A stretch of DNA of 64,000 bases from Streptomyces sp. NRRL F-5126 (GTDB taxonomy: Bacteria; Actinomycetota; Actinomycetes; Streptomycetales; Streptomycetaceae), in the NCBI RefSeq assembly GCF_000721265.1, contig NZ_JOFZ01000015.1, positions 124,001 through 188,000 of the forward strand. Reading direction: 5' to 3'. Positions 27,130 to 35,702 of the stretch are shown here, one piece after another. A program made the position numbers and the translations under genes. The notes beneath the pieces are model-generated. The model was not told where the DNA came from, made no database searches, and saw only the letters and a list, made by a program, of their open reading frames with translations. Positions within the stretch are counted from its first letter, which is position 1; each line of letters begins with the position of its first letter.

Positions 27130-28128
27130 ATGGCACTGTCGATCTCGTCCTCGGCCGGCGCGTCCGCGCGTACCGGCCAGGACACCCGTCCTGACATGTC
27201 GCTCAAGCGCAAGCGGGTCAGGCACCGGTGGAAGGTACTCGGGTTCCTCTCCCCCTGGCTCATCGGGTTCTCCGTGTTCTTCGGATACCCGCTGATCGCG
27301 ACCGTCTACTTCTCCTTCATGCACTACAACCAGATCAAGTCCCCGACGTTCGTGGGGCTGAAGAACTGGAAGTACGTGCTGGAGCAGATGCCGCTGTTCG
27401 GCCCCGCGCTGTGGAACACGATCTGGCTCGTCGTCGTGATGGTGGCGCTGCGTGTCGTGTTCGGCCTCGGCATCGGCCTGCTCGTCACGAAGATCAAGAC
27501 CGGTGTCGGATTCTTCCGCACGGCGTTCTACCTGCCCTACCTGGCGCCGCCGGTGGCCGCGACCGTCGCGTTCGTCTTCCTGCTGAACCCGTCGACCGGC
27601 CCCGTCGACCAGGTGCTCGGCTGGGTCGGCATCCACGGCCCGACCTGGTTCAACGACCCGCACTGGGCGAAACCCTCGCTGGTGCTGCTGAGCCTGTGGG
27701 GCATCGGCGACCTGATGGTGATCTTCATGGCTTCGCTGCTCGACGTGCCGAAGGAGCAGTACGAGGCGGCCGACCTGGACGGCGCGGGAGCCTGGACCAA
27801 GTTCCGCTTCGTCACCTGGCCGTCGATCACCCCGATCGTGCTGTTCGCGGTGGTGACCGGGGTCGTGCAGACCATGCAGTACTACACGCAGGCGCTCGTG
27901 GCGGGGAAGATCGCCTCCGGCGTCTCGATCGGCCCGGGTTCCGTGGTGCAGCCCGGCTATCCCGACCACTCGACCCTGACCGTGCCCCAGCTCGTCTACC
28001 AGCTGGGCTTCCAGAACTTCAACACCGGTGCGGCGTGCGTGCTCTCGCTCGTGCTGTTCGTCATCGCGATGGCCGTGACCCTGCTGCTGATGCGCAAGGG
28101 CGCGGGCCTGATCCCGGCGGAGGACTGA
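27130..28128 (+). CDS. csnF: Sugar ABC transporter permease (CsnF)
   Basis: 332 residues, MalF-type permease. A basic N-terminal tail of about 35 residues is followed by six hydrophobic segments. The first is FLSPWLIGFSVFFGYPLIATVYFSF. The EAA loop, which contacts the ATPase, is visible as EAADLDGAGAWTKFRFVTWPSITP. It follows csnE by 10 bp and precedes csnG by 3 bp. No ATPase gene is in the operon; such importers in Streptomyces usually share the multitask ATPase MsiK encoded elsewhere (known of the group, inferred here). Confidence 0.92.
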   Translation: MALSISSSAGASARTGQDTRPDMSLKRKRVRHRWKVLGFLSPWLIGFSVFFGYPLIATVYFSFMHYNQIKSPTFVGLKNWKYVLEQMPLFGPALWNTIWLVVVMVALRVVFGLGIGLLVTKIKTGVGFFRTAFYLPYLAPPVAATVAFVFLLNPSTGPVDQVLGWVGIHGPTWFNDPHWAKPSLVLLSLWGIGDLMVIFMASLLDVPKEQYEAADLDGAGAWTKFRFVTWPSITPIVLFAVVTGVVQTMQYYTQALVAGKIASGVSIGPGSVVQPGYPDHSTLTVPQLVYQLGFQNFNTGAACVLSLVLFVIAMAVTLLLMRKGAGLIPAED

Positions 28129-28131
28129 CAG

Positions 28132-29034
28132 ATGGCCACTTCCACCCTGAATCCGCCACGCTCCGTCCGGGCGCCGGCCTCCGGCGGGCGCGACGCGGGA
28201 GCGCACCGCAGGAGGAGGTTCCTCCACTGGGTCGCGGTGCACGCGCTGGCGATCGCCGCCGCGCTGTTCTTCGTCCTGCCGTTCGTGTTCGTCTTCCTCA
28301 CCTCGGTGATGAGCGACCAGCAGGCCCTCACCAGCGACCTGTGGCCGAGGTCGTGGCACTGGTCGAACTACTCGACCGTCTTCCACACCCCCGGGTTCCT
28401 CACCTGGTGGAAGAACTCCCTGATGTACGCGGTGCTCGGCACGGTGTTCACGGTCGTCTCGTCGACGCCCGTCGCCTACGCGCTCGCCAAGTTCCGCTTC
28501 AAGGGCCGCCGTACGGCGATGATCCTCGTCATCTCCACGATGATGCTGCCGCCGCAGGTCATCGTGATCCCCATGTACCTGGTGTGGGCGCAGCAGTTCC
28601 ACCTGTCCGGCTCGCTGTGGCCGCTGATCATCCCCATGGCGTTCGGCGACGCGTACTCGATCTTCCTGCTGCGGCAGTTCCTGCTGACCATCCCGAACGA
28701 GTACATCGAGTCGGCGAAGGTCGACGGCTGCGGCGAGCTGCGCACGCTGCTGCGGGTGGTCGTGCCGATGGCGAAGCCGGGCATCGCGGCCGTCGCGCTG
28801 TTCCAGTTCTTCTACTGCTGGAACGACTACTTCGGACCGCAGATCTACGCCTCGCAGAACCCCGCCGCCTGGACACTGAGCTACGGGCTGGAATCCTTCA
28901 AGAGCGCGCACAGCGTCAACTGGAACATCACGATGGCGGCGACCCTGCTCGTCATGGCACCCGTCATCCTGGTGTTCTTCTTCGCACAGAAGGCCTTCGT
29001 GGAAGGCGTCACCCTCACCGGAGTAAAGGGCTAA
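28132..29034 (+). CDS. csnG: Sugar ABC transporter permease (CsnG)
   Basis: 300 residues, MalG-type partner permease with six hydrophobic segments. The EAA loop reads ESAKVDGCGELRTLLRVVVP. The N-terminal 35 residues are basic and the C-terminus ends FVEGVTLTGVKG, the conserved terminal signature of this permease family. It starts 3 bp after the csnF stop and ends 6 bp before csnH, so all are one transcription unit. It forms the membrane channel with CsnF. Confidence 0.92.
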   Translation: MATSTLNPPRSVRAPASGGRDAGAHRRRRFLHWVAVHALAIAAALFFVLPFVFVFLTSVMSDQQALTSDLWPRSWHWSNYSTVFHTPGFLTWWKNSLMYAVLGTVFTVVSSTPVAYALAKFRFKGRRTAMILVISTMMLPPQVIVIPMYLVWAQQFHLSGSLWPLIIPMAFGDAYSIFLLRQFLLTIPNEYIESAKVDGCGELRTLLRVVVPMAKPGIAAVALFQFFYCWNDYFGPQIYASQNPAAWTLSYGLESFKSAHSVNWNITMAATLLVMAPVILVFFFAQKAFVEGVTLTGVKG

Positions 29035-29040
29035 GGAACC

Positions 29041-30306
29041 ATGAAGCTCGCAGTGGTAGGCGGAGGATCCACCTACACACCTGAACTCATCGACGGATTC
29101 GCGCGGCTGAGGGACACCCTGCCGATCGAGGAGCTGGTGCTCGTCGACCCGTCGGCCGAACGCCTCGATCTGGTGGGCGGCCTCGCCCGGCGCATCTTCG
29201 CCAAGCAGGGCCACCCCGGACGCATCGTCACCACAGCCGACCTGGACGCGGGCGTGGACGGAGCCGACGCGGTGCTGCTCCAGCTGCGCGTCGGCGGCCA
29301 GGCCGCGAGGAACCAGGACGAGACGTGGCCGCTGGAGTGCGGCTGCGTCGGCCAGGAGACGACGGGCGCCGGCGGGCTCGCGAAGGCGCTGCGCACCGTG
29401 CCCGTGGTGCTGGACATCGCCGAGCGGGTGCGGCGCGCCAACCCGGACGCCTGGATCATCGACTTCACCAACCCGGTGGGCATCGTGACGCGGGCGCTGC
29501 TCACTGCCGGGCACAAGGCCGTCGGGCTGTGCAACGTCGCCATCGGCTTCCAGCGCAAGTTCGCCGAGCGCCTGGGCGTCTCGCCGTCCGACGTCCACCT
29601 GGACCACGTCGGCCTCAACCACCTCACGTGGGAGCGCGGGGTGCGCGTCGGCGGCCCCGAGGGCGAGGACGTGCTGCCGAAGCTGCTCGCCGAGCACGGC
29701 GCGGCGATCGCCGAGGACCTGCACATGCCGCGCGCCGTCGTCGAACGGCTCGGCGTCGTCCCCTCGTACTACCTGCGGTACTACTACGCGCACGACGAGG
29801 TGGTGCGGGAGCTGCGGACGAAGCCGTCCCGTGCCTCCGAGGTGGCGGCGATGGAGAAGCAGCTGCTGGAGATGTACGGCGACCCCGAGCTGGACGAGAA
29901 GCCCGCGCTGCTCGCCAAGCGAGGGGGCGCGTACTACTCGGAGGCGGCCGTGGACCTCGCCGCCTCACTGCTGCGGGGGCAGGGGAGCCCCGTGCAGGTC
30001 GTCAACACGTTCAACAGGGGGACGCTGCCGTTCCTGCCGGACGACGCGGTGATCGAGGTGCAGGCGAAGGTCACCACCGCGGGCGCCGAGCCGCTCGCCG
30101 TCGCGCCGGTCGAGCCGCTGTACGCGGGGCTGATCGCGCACGCCACCGCGTACGAGAACCTGGCGCTCGACGCGGCGCTGCGCGGCGGCCGCGACCGCGT
30201 GTACGACGCGCTGCTCGCGAACCCGCTGGTCGGCCAGTTCGAGTACGCCGAGAAGCTGACCGACGAGCTGATCGCCCACAACCGGGAGTACCTGGCGTGG
30301 GCATGA
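29041..30306 (+). CDS. csnH: GH4 family glycosidase (CsnH, 6-phospho-beta-glucosidase type)
   Basis: 421 residues. GH4 enzymes use NAD+ and a divalent metal in an oxidation-elimination mechanism. The NAD loop GGGSTYTP is at 7-14, TNP at 143-145, the metal ligands Cys164 (GLCNVAIGF) and His194 (GLNHLTW), and the conserved YYLRYYYAHDE segment. The family is annotated as 6-phospho-beta-glucosidase. In a csn operon it is expected to split imported glucosamine oligosaccharides, perhaps after phosphorylation by CsnK (inference). Its TGA overlaps the csnK ATG (ATGA). Confidence 0.9.
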   Translation: MKLAVVGGGSTYTPELIDGFARLRDTLPIEELVLVDPSAERLDLVGGLARRIFAKQGHPGRIVTTADLDAGVDGADAVLLQLRVGGQAARNQDETWPLECGCVGQETTGAGGLAKALRTVPVVLDIAERVRRANPDAWIIDFTNPVGIVTRALLTAGHKAVGLCNVAIGFQRKFAERLGVSPSDVHLDHVGLNHLTWERGVRVGGPEGEDVLPKLLAEHGAAIAEDLHMPRAVVERLGVVPSYYLRYYYAHDEVVRELRTKPSRASEVAAMEKQLLEMYGDPELDEKPALLAKRGGAYYSEAAVDLAASLLRGQGSPVQVVNTFNRGTLPFLPDDAVIEVQAKVTTAGAEPLAVAPVEPLYAGLIAHATAYENLALDAALRGGRDRVYDALLANPLVGQFEYAEKLTDELIAHNREYLAWA

Positions 30307-31334
30307 GCGACACTCCCCCGTCGGCCGTGCTCGCGGTCGACGCGGGGAACAGCAAGACCGACGTGGCCGTGATCGGCGCCGACGGCTCGGTGCTCGGCGC
30401 GGCACGCGGAGGCGGCTTCCAGCCGCCGATCGTCGGCGTCCAGGCGGCCATCGACACCCTCGCGGTGGCGGTGGCCGCCGCCGCCGCGGACGCGGGGCTG
30501 CCCGCGTCGGGCGTGGCCTCGCACGTGTCGGCGTGCCTCGCCAACGCCGACCTGCCCGTCGAGGAGCGGCAGTTGGCACAGGCGGTGCAGGAACGGGGCT
30601 GGGGCACCACCACCGACGTGCGCAACGACACGTTCGCGATACTGCGTGCGGGCCTGCCGAGCGGCGACGCGCCGCGCGGGGTGGCCGTCGTGTGCGGTGC
30701 GGGCATCAACTGCGTGGGCATGCTGCCCGACGGCCGCACCGCGCGGTTCCCCGCCATCGGCCAGATCTCCGGCGACTGGGGCGGCGGCAGCCACCTCGCG
30801 ACGGAGGCGCTGTGGCACGCGGCACGCGCCGAGGACGGCAGGGGCGGCCGCACGGAGCTGGTACGGGCGCTGCCCGCCCACTTCGGCCTGAGCACCATGT
30901 ACGAGCTGATCGAGGCGCTGCACCTCGGCCGGGTGGAGCCGCGGCGCCGCCACGAGCTGACGCCCGTGCTCTTCGAGGTCGCGGCGGCCGGAGACGCGGT
31001 CGCCACCTCGGTCGTGGAGCGGCTCGCCGAGGAGGTCGTCGTGATGGCCGCGGTGGCACTCGGCAAGCTCGGCCTGCTGGACGAGCCCGCCCCGGTGCTG
31101 CTCGGCGGCGGCGTGCTCGCGGCACGCCATCCGCAGCTCGACGCCATGATCACCGAGCGTCTTGCCGTGCGGGCCCCGAAGGCCGTCGCGGACGTCGTGA
31201 CGGCCCCGCCCGTGCTGGGCTCCGGGCTGCTCGGCCTCGACCACCTGGGCGCACCGCCCGAGGCGCACGTGCGCCTCGCGGCGCAGTACGCGGACGCCGC
31301 CGGCCGCCCGCGCCCGGACGCTGCGGGCTCGTAA
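30303..31334 (+). CDS. csnK: BadF/BcrA-type amino-sugar kinase (CsnK)
   Basis: 343 residues of the ASKHA fold. The phosphate-1 loop is AVDAGNSKTDVAVI, the connect/phosphate-2 region is VAVVCGAGINCVG followed by GQISGDWGGGSHL, and the adenosine loop is PVLLGGGVLA. This is the N-acetylglucosamine kinase/BadF family. It probably phosphorylates glucosamine or its oligomers released from CsnE-FG import. It overlaps csnH by four bases, which indicates translational coupling, and it is the last gene of the operon. Confidence 0.9.
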   Translation: MSDTPPSAVLAVDAGNSKTDVAVIGADGSVLGAARGGGFQPPIVGVQAAIDTLAVAVAAAAADAGLPASGVASHVSACLANADLPVEERQLAQAVQERGWGTTTDVRNDTFAILRAGLPSGDAPRGVAVVCGAGINCVGMLPDGRTARFPAIGQISGDWGGGSHLATEALWHAARAEDGRGGRTELVRALPAHFGLSTMYELIEALHLGRVEPRRRHELTPVLFEVAAAGDAVATSVVERLAEEVVVMAAVALGKLGLLDEPAPVLLGGGVLAARHPQLDAMITERLAVRAPKAVADVVTAPPVLGSGLLGLDHLGAPPEAHVRLAAQYADAAGRPRPDAAGS

Positions 31335-31576
31335 GGTCACTTCCGCCCGCGCGGGGGCGTCGGCCAGGGCGGGCCCGCGCACGGGCCGGTACAGGCGAGC
31401 GCAGGCCGACTCAGGCGGTGCCAGGTCGCGTACATGGACCCGCATCCCACCTCCTGGCACCGCCGGACGGCCCGCTGATGCGCCGTGCGGCAGTGCGGGC
31501 GCCCCCGGCCGTCTCCCGGTCGGGGCCCGGCCCTGTCGGCTGGGCCGCGCGAGCCGGGAGGCGCGGCCACCCGCGC

Positions 31577-31981
31577 TCAGCCGGGGGTGTTGATCATCGA
31601 CTCGGCGGCGAACGTGAAGTAGTTCCAGAGCTGCTGCGCGTGCTCGGGCGCCAGGCCGAGATCGTCCACGGCCACCCGCATGCACGCCAGCCACGCGTCC
31701 CGCGCCGCGCTGTCGACCGCGAACGGCGCGTGGCGCATCCGCAGCCTCGGGTGCCCCCGCTGCTCGCTGTAGGTGTGCGGGCCGCCCCAGTACTGCATCA
31801 GGAACAGCCGGAAGCGCTCCTCGGCCGGGCCGAGGTCCTCCTCCGGGTACATCGGCCGCAGCAGCGGGTCCTCGGCGACGCCCTCGTAGAAGCGGTGCAC
31901 CAGGCGGCGGAACGTCTCCTCGCCGCCGACCTGCTCGTAGAACGTCTGCTCGCTCAGCGTGCCGCGCGGGATCTCTGTCAC
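31577..31981 (-). CDS. glbO: Group II truncated haemoglobin
   Basis: 134 residues, very close to M. tuberculosis GlbO in pattern. Haem-pocket residues: Tyr32 (B10) in RFYEGV, Tyr45 (CD1) in MYPEEDL, proximal His84 in RLRMRHAPF, Trp97 (G8) in DAWLAC. The block QYWGGPHTYSEQRGHPRLRMR is the family hallmark. Group II globins bind oxygen tightly and are linked to oxidative or nitrosative stress, and the CD1 Tyr/G8 Trp pair is typical of GlbO. Transcribed alone, divergent from the methyltransferase. Confidence 0.95.
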   Translation of the reverse strand: MTEIPRGTLSEQTFYEQVGGEETFRRLVHRFYEGVAEDPLLRPMYPEEDLGPAEERFRLFLMQYWGGPHTYSEQRGHPRLRMRHAPFAVDSAARDAWLACMRVAVDDLGLAPEHAQQLWNYFTFAAESMINTPG

Positions 31982-32087
31982 CCGTCCATGGTCTCAGACG
32001 CCTGGGCCCAGGCCCCTGGGCCTAGGACCTCTCCCCCGCTCTCCAGCCAGGTTCGCCCCGGGACCGCTCGGGCGGGACAGTGGGGGT

Positions 32088-33068
32088 GTGGCCGCAGAGG
32101 ACGAGGACGCACGTGCCGCCGAGGCGCGGGCCGAGATGGTGCGGGGCATGGCCGCGATCGGCGTGCCCGCCGATCCCGCCTGGCGCGCGGCGTTCGCGGA
32201 GGTGCCGCGCCATCTCTTCGTGCCCTACTACTACGCGGACGGCGGCGGCGGGCGGCTGCTGTGGTCGGGCGATACCGACCCCGAGGCGCGCGGGCGCTGG
32301 CTGCGCGGCGCGTACGCCGACACCGCGCTCGCCACCCGGATGCGGGACGGGCGGCTCGTCTCGTCCAGCAGCCAGCCGTCGCTGATGGCGGGGATGCTCG
32401 ACGAACTGGACGTGCGCGACGGCGACCGCGTCCTCGAGATTGGCGCGGGCACCGGCTACAACGCGGCGCTGCTCGCCCACCGCCTCGGCGACGGCCTGGT
32501 GACGACCGTCGACCTCGACCCGGAGATCACCGAGTCGGCCCGCGCCCACCTCGCGGCGTCCGGCCACCGGCCCACCGTCGTCACCGGTGACGGCGCGCGC
32601 GGCTGCCGGGAACGGGCGCCGTTCGACCGGATCATCGCCACGTGCGCGCTGTCCTCGGTGCCGCACGCCTGGGTCGACCAGTGCGCGAGCGGCGCCCGTA
32701 TCCTGACGCCGCTCGCGACCGGGCTGCTGTCCCTGCGCGTGGCGGACGGCGTGCACGGCCGCGTCGCGCAGGGGCGGTTCCTGCACACCGCGGCGTACTT
32801 CGTCGCGCTGCGCGGGGCGGTGGCGGCCGGCGGCGACCCGGAGGACGGGATCGGCGGGGTGCCCAGGCACGCGCTGCGCAACGACCTGTTCCAGTTCCTG
32901 CTGGTGCTGAGCGCCGGCGCGCTCGAACCCGAGCAGGCGTACGCGCTGTGGCGCCGGGAGCACCGCCCGGGCAGGGAGCGCTACGGCGTGACGGTCATGC
33001 CGGACGCCCAGTGGGCCTGGCTCGACGACCCGGGCGGCCCGCACACCTGGCCGCTGCCGTGCGCCTGA
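32088..33068 (+). CDS. PCMT-like SAM-dependent methyltransferase
   Basis: 326 residues. N-terminal part ending VPRHLFVPYYYADG and the SSSSQPSLMAGMLDEL segment are typical of protein-L-isoaspartate methyltransferase relatives. The SAM loop is VLEIGAGTGYNAALLA, followed by VTTVDLDPEI and FDRIIATCALSSVPHAWVDQ. The C-terminal 100 residues are a streptomycete-type extension. Related proteins repair isoaspartate or methylate small molecules or peptides; this cannot be decided here. GTG at 32088 lacks good spacing to a ribosome site, and an ATG about 48 bases downstream (MVRGMAAIGV) is an alternative start. Confidence 0.83.
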   Translation: MAAEDEDARAAEARAEMVRGMAAIGVPADPAWRAAFAEVPRHLFVPYYYADGGGGRLLWSGDTDPEARGRWLRGAYADTALATRMRDGRLVSSSSQPSLMAGMLDELDVRDGDRVLEIGAGTGYNAALLAHRLGDGLVTTVDLDPEITESARAHLAASGHRPTVVTGDGARGCRERAPFDRIIATCALSSVPHAWVDQCASGARILTPLATGLLSLRVADGVHGRVAQGRFLHTAAYFVALRGAVAAGGDPEDGIGGVPRHALRNDLFQFLLVLSAGALEPEQAYALWRREHRPGRERYGVTVMPDAQWAWLDDPGGPHTWPLPCA

Positions 33069-33099
33069 CGCCGGGGCGGGCTCGCGGGCTCAGTCCCGC

Positions 33100-34251
33100 T
33101 CAGTCCCGTACGACCCTGAGCGTCGTCCAGGCGCCCACGTGCACCCGGTCGCCGTCGTCCAGGGGGACCGGCACGAAGGGCTGGATCGGCTCCTCGCCGC
33201 CGTTGACCGTCGTGCCGTTGGTCGAGTTCTGGTCGACCACCGCCCAGCCGCCGTCCGGCTGCTGCACGAGGATCGCGTGCTGGTGCGACACCCCGGGGTC
33301 CTCGGGCGGCAGCGACAGGTCGATGTCGGGCGCCTCGCCCGTGGAGTGCCTGTGGCGGCCGATGGAGACCTGGTTGCCGGTGAGCGGCATCTGCTGCTCC
33401 GGGGAGTACGCGGGCAGGTTGAGCCCCGCGGCCTCCGGCCCGCTGCGCTGCATCATCGCCTGGAAATAGATGGGGTCGGGGCCGATCACGACGCTCCACC
33501 GTGCGGTGCCGGGGAACCGCGGCTGCTGCTGGTGCTCGGCTTCGGACGGCGGCGGGAGCGTCCAGTCTCCCCCGACCTCCGGCCGGGGGGACCCCCAGTC
33601 GGCGGCGGGGCCGGGGCCCTGGTGGGCCGGCGCGGACGCCTGCTCGAACGGCGGCGCGGCAGGCGTCCCCTGCGCCCAGCCGTCGGCGGTGGGCGACGGG
33701 GGCGGCGACACCCGCTCGAAGGGCGGCGGGGGCGGCGAGACGCGCTCGAACGGCGGCGGGGGCGGCGGCGCGCCCCACCCGTCGTCAACCGCGCCCGAAG
33801 GCCCGGGCGCCTGCTCGGACATCAGCGGCTCGGCGGGCCGGTTGATCTGCGAGGGGCGCGTGCCCGTGGGCTCGTACGGCTCGGCGGGGCCCGGCACCTG
33901 CGGCGGTGCGGGCGGCTGGTTCTGGAAGCCGGGCGGCAGGTTCACCGCGCCGCGCGGGCCCGGGCCCTGCGGGGTGCGCTGCGGCGGCGCCAGCGGCGTG
34001 TACGAGGTGGCGGTGTTCGTCAGGAAGTTCCACCGGCACTCCTCGCAGTAGGGCGCGTTGGCCTCCCGCGGAGTGCGGCACTGCGGGCAGAGCTCGGGCT
34101 GCCGCGCCGGTTCCTGGCCCTGCGGGTGGTAGCCGTAGCCGGGGCCGGGCTGCGCGGGGGGAGGTGGCACGGCGGGACCGCCCATGCGGTGGCCGCAGAC
34201 CTCGCACCAGTCGTCGGAGCCCGACTGGTGTCCGTTGGGGCAGGTCGGCAT
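33100..34251 (-). CDS. FHA domain protein with zinc-ribbon N-terminus
   Basis: 383 residues. Two N-terminal zinc ribbons (CPNGHQSGSDDWCEVCG; CPQC to CEEC), a Pro/Gly-rich linker, and a C-terminal FHA domain that binds phosphothreonine: IGRHRHSTGEAPDIDLSL, the SHQHA loop and NSTNGTTVNG. In mycobacteria PknG phosphorylates the FHA protein GarA, which inhibits glutamate metabolism. This protein is longer and lacks GarA's ETTS motif, but it is the only FHA protein in this kinase operon and is the obvious candidate partner (inference). It is the last of seven genes. ATG 34251 follows an AGAGGGGG ribosome site. Confidence 0.9.
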   Translation of the reverse strand: MPTCPNGHQSGSDDWCEVCGHRMGGPAVPPPPAQPGPGYGYHPQGQEPARQPELCPQCRTPREANAPYCEECRWNFLTNTATSYTPLAPPQRTPQGPGPRGAVNLPPGFQNQPPAPPQVPGPAEPYEPTGTRPSQINRPAEPLMSEQAPGPSGAVDDGWGAPPPPPPFERVSPPPPPFERVSPPPSPTADGWAQGTPAAPPFEQASAPAHQGPGPAADWGSPRPEVGGDWTLPPPSEAEHQQQPRFPGTARWSVVIGPDPIYFQAMMQRSGPEAAGLNLPAYSPEQQMPLTGNQVSIGRHRHSTGEAPDIDLSLPPEDPGVSHQHAILVQQPDGGWAVVDQNSTNGTTVNGGEEPIQPFVPVPLDDGDRVHVGAWTTLRVVRD

Positions 34252-34331
34252 GGCTTCGTTCCCCCTCTCCTCGTCCGGCCTCACGGCCGTCGTGCTCGGT
34301 GCTGCTCAGTGGTGCTACTCGGTGGTGCTGC

Positions 34332-35678
34332 TCAGTGGTGCTGCTTCTTGACGCGGACGGTCTTGGTGGAGCGGGTCTCGAGGGTCATCTCGTCCGCTTC
34401 CGCGACCTTCGCCTTGAGTCGCACAGTACCTGCCACCGCGTCGACCACGTCCACCACCTTCGAAAGGAGTTTCGCAGTATCCGCGTTCCCCGACGACTCC
34501 GCCAGCTGCACCGCCCGCCCCAACTTGGCCGTGGCGATGTCCATTTCACCCGCTTTACGCGCATCCATCCCCTGCTGGATGGCGCGGGCCAGCTCGGCCT
34601 GCCCCGTGTAGTGCGCGACCTGCGGATCGATCGCGGCCGACGCCGCCGTGTCGTCCGTCCACACGGCCCTGACCAGGCCCTGCGCAAGCACTTCCGCCGT
34701 GCCGCCGTCCGCCGCGGGCAGCACGGGCAGGACCCGGGCGGCCAGCATCTCCCGGCCGACCGCCGTCGCGGGCACCTCTACACAGATGTGGTAATCGCGA
34801 GATTCGTCACCCCACGACCCGGTCGGGTAGTCGCCGGCGCGCGGGCCGGCGTCCGTACGCCGCCCGGTCAGGTCCTCGACGGCCGGTGCCACCTGTTTGA
34901 CGAAGCGGATGGCGGCGCCCGTCGGCGTCCACACCCGCAGCGACACTCCGGCGATCTCCTTGCCCATCGCGGTGTCCATCATGGCGGTGAAGTCCGCGGC
35001 GAGGTTCTCGGGCTCCGCCACGATGTCCGCCGTGCCGAGGAGCGCGGAGGCGACGGCGGTGACCTCCCCGACCGCCCAGTCCGTGCCCACGCCGCGCGCG
35101 TCGCAGGTGAAGTGGCCCGCGCACGCGCCGAGCGCGGCACGCAGGTCCTCGGGCGACTCGTGCTCGTTGCGCCCGTCGGTCAGCAGGACGGCGTGCCTGA
35201 TCGGCTCGGTGGCCGTGGCGAGCAGCCTGCCTGCCAGCCGCAGCCAGGTGGACACGGCGGTTCCGCCGCCCGCGCTCAGCGCCCGCAGCGCCCGCTTGGC
35301 CTCCGAGCGTGTCCGCTCGTCCGCCACGGCGAGCGCGCCGCCGCCCGGGTACACCTCCCGGGCCACGTGCGTCCCGGCGACCACGGCGAACGAGACCCCG
35401 TCGCGCAGGGTGTCGACGGCGGCGGCCGTCGCCTCGCGCGCGCCGCGCATCTTCGCCGGCGGCTGGTCCATGGAGCCCGAGCAGTCCACCATGACGACCA
35501 CGGCAGCCCCCGGCCCGGCGCCGCCCGATCCGCCCGATCCGCCCGAGACACCCGTGCCGCCGCCCGTCGACGTCACCGTCACGATCGCGTTGACCTCGCG
35601 GGCGCCCTCGGCCAGGTACTCGTTCTGGTACACGTCGACGCAGAAGTGCGGCACGTTCGACTTGGAGAAGTTCGCCAT
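34332..35678 (-). CDS. von Willebrand factor A domain protein
   Basis: 448 residues. The VWA domain begins at about residue 50 with a complete MIDAS motif (VVVMVDCSGSM, then the Thr region VSTWLRLAGRLL and LLTDGRNEH). The remainder is beta-rich, with a helical C-terminal part (about 370-430) resembling the tail of bacterial VWA proteins that work with protein kinases. It is likely cytoplasmic; no signal peptide. ATG 35678 is preceded by GAGGAG at eight-base spacing. It lies 24 bp after the phosphatase. Probably a scaffold or metal-dependent adaptor in the PknG circuit (inference). Confidence 0.88.
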   Translation of the reverse strand: MANFSKSNVPHFCVDVYQNEYLAEGAREVNAIVTVTSTGGGTGVSGGSGGSGGAGPGAAVVVMVDCSGSMDQPPAKMRGAREATAAAVDTLRDGVSFAVVAGTHVAREVYPGGGALAVADERTRSEAKRALRALSAGGGTAVSTWLRLAGRLLATATEPIRHAVLLTDGRNEHESPEDLRAALGACAGHFTCDARGVGTDWAVGEVTAVASALLGTADIVAEPENLAADFTAMMDTAMGKEIAGVSLRVWTPTGAAIRFVKQVAPAVEDLTGRRTDAGPRAGDYPTGSWGDESRDYHICVEVPATAVGREMLAARVLPVLPAADGGTAEVLAQGLVRAVWTDDTAASAAIDPQVAHYTGQAELARAIQQGMDARKAGEMDIATAKLGRAVQLAESSGNADTAKLLSKVVDVVDAVAGTVRLKAKVAEADEMTLETRSTKTVRVKKQHH

Positions 35679-35702
35679 GGGTCGGCTCCTCGACACGGAG
35701 GG

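Noticed and set aside
27067..29793. 908-residue minus-strand frame across csnF, csnG and csnH
   Set aside because: Composition of Arg, His, Asp and Glu without fold; the plus-strand genes are unambiguous transporter and GH4 genes.
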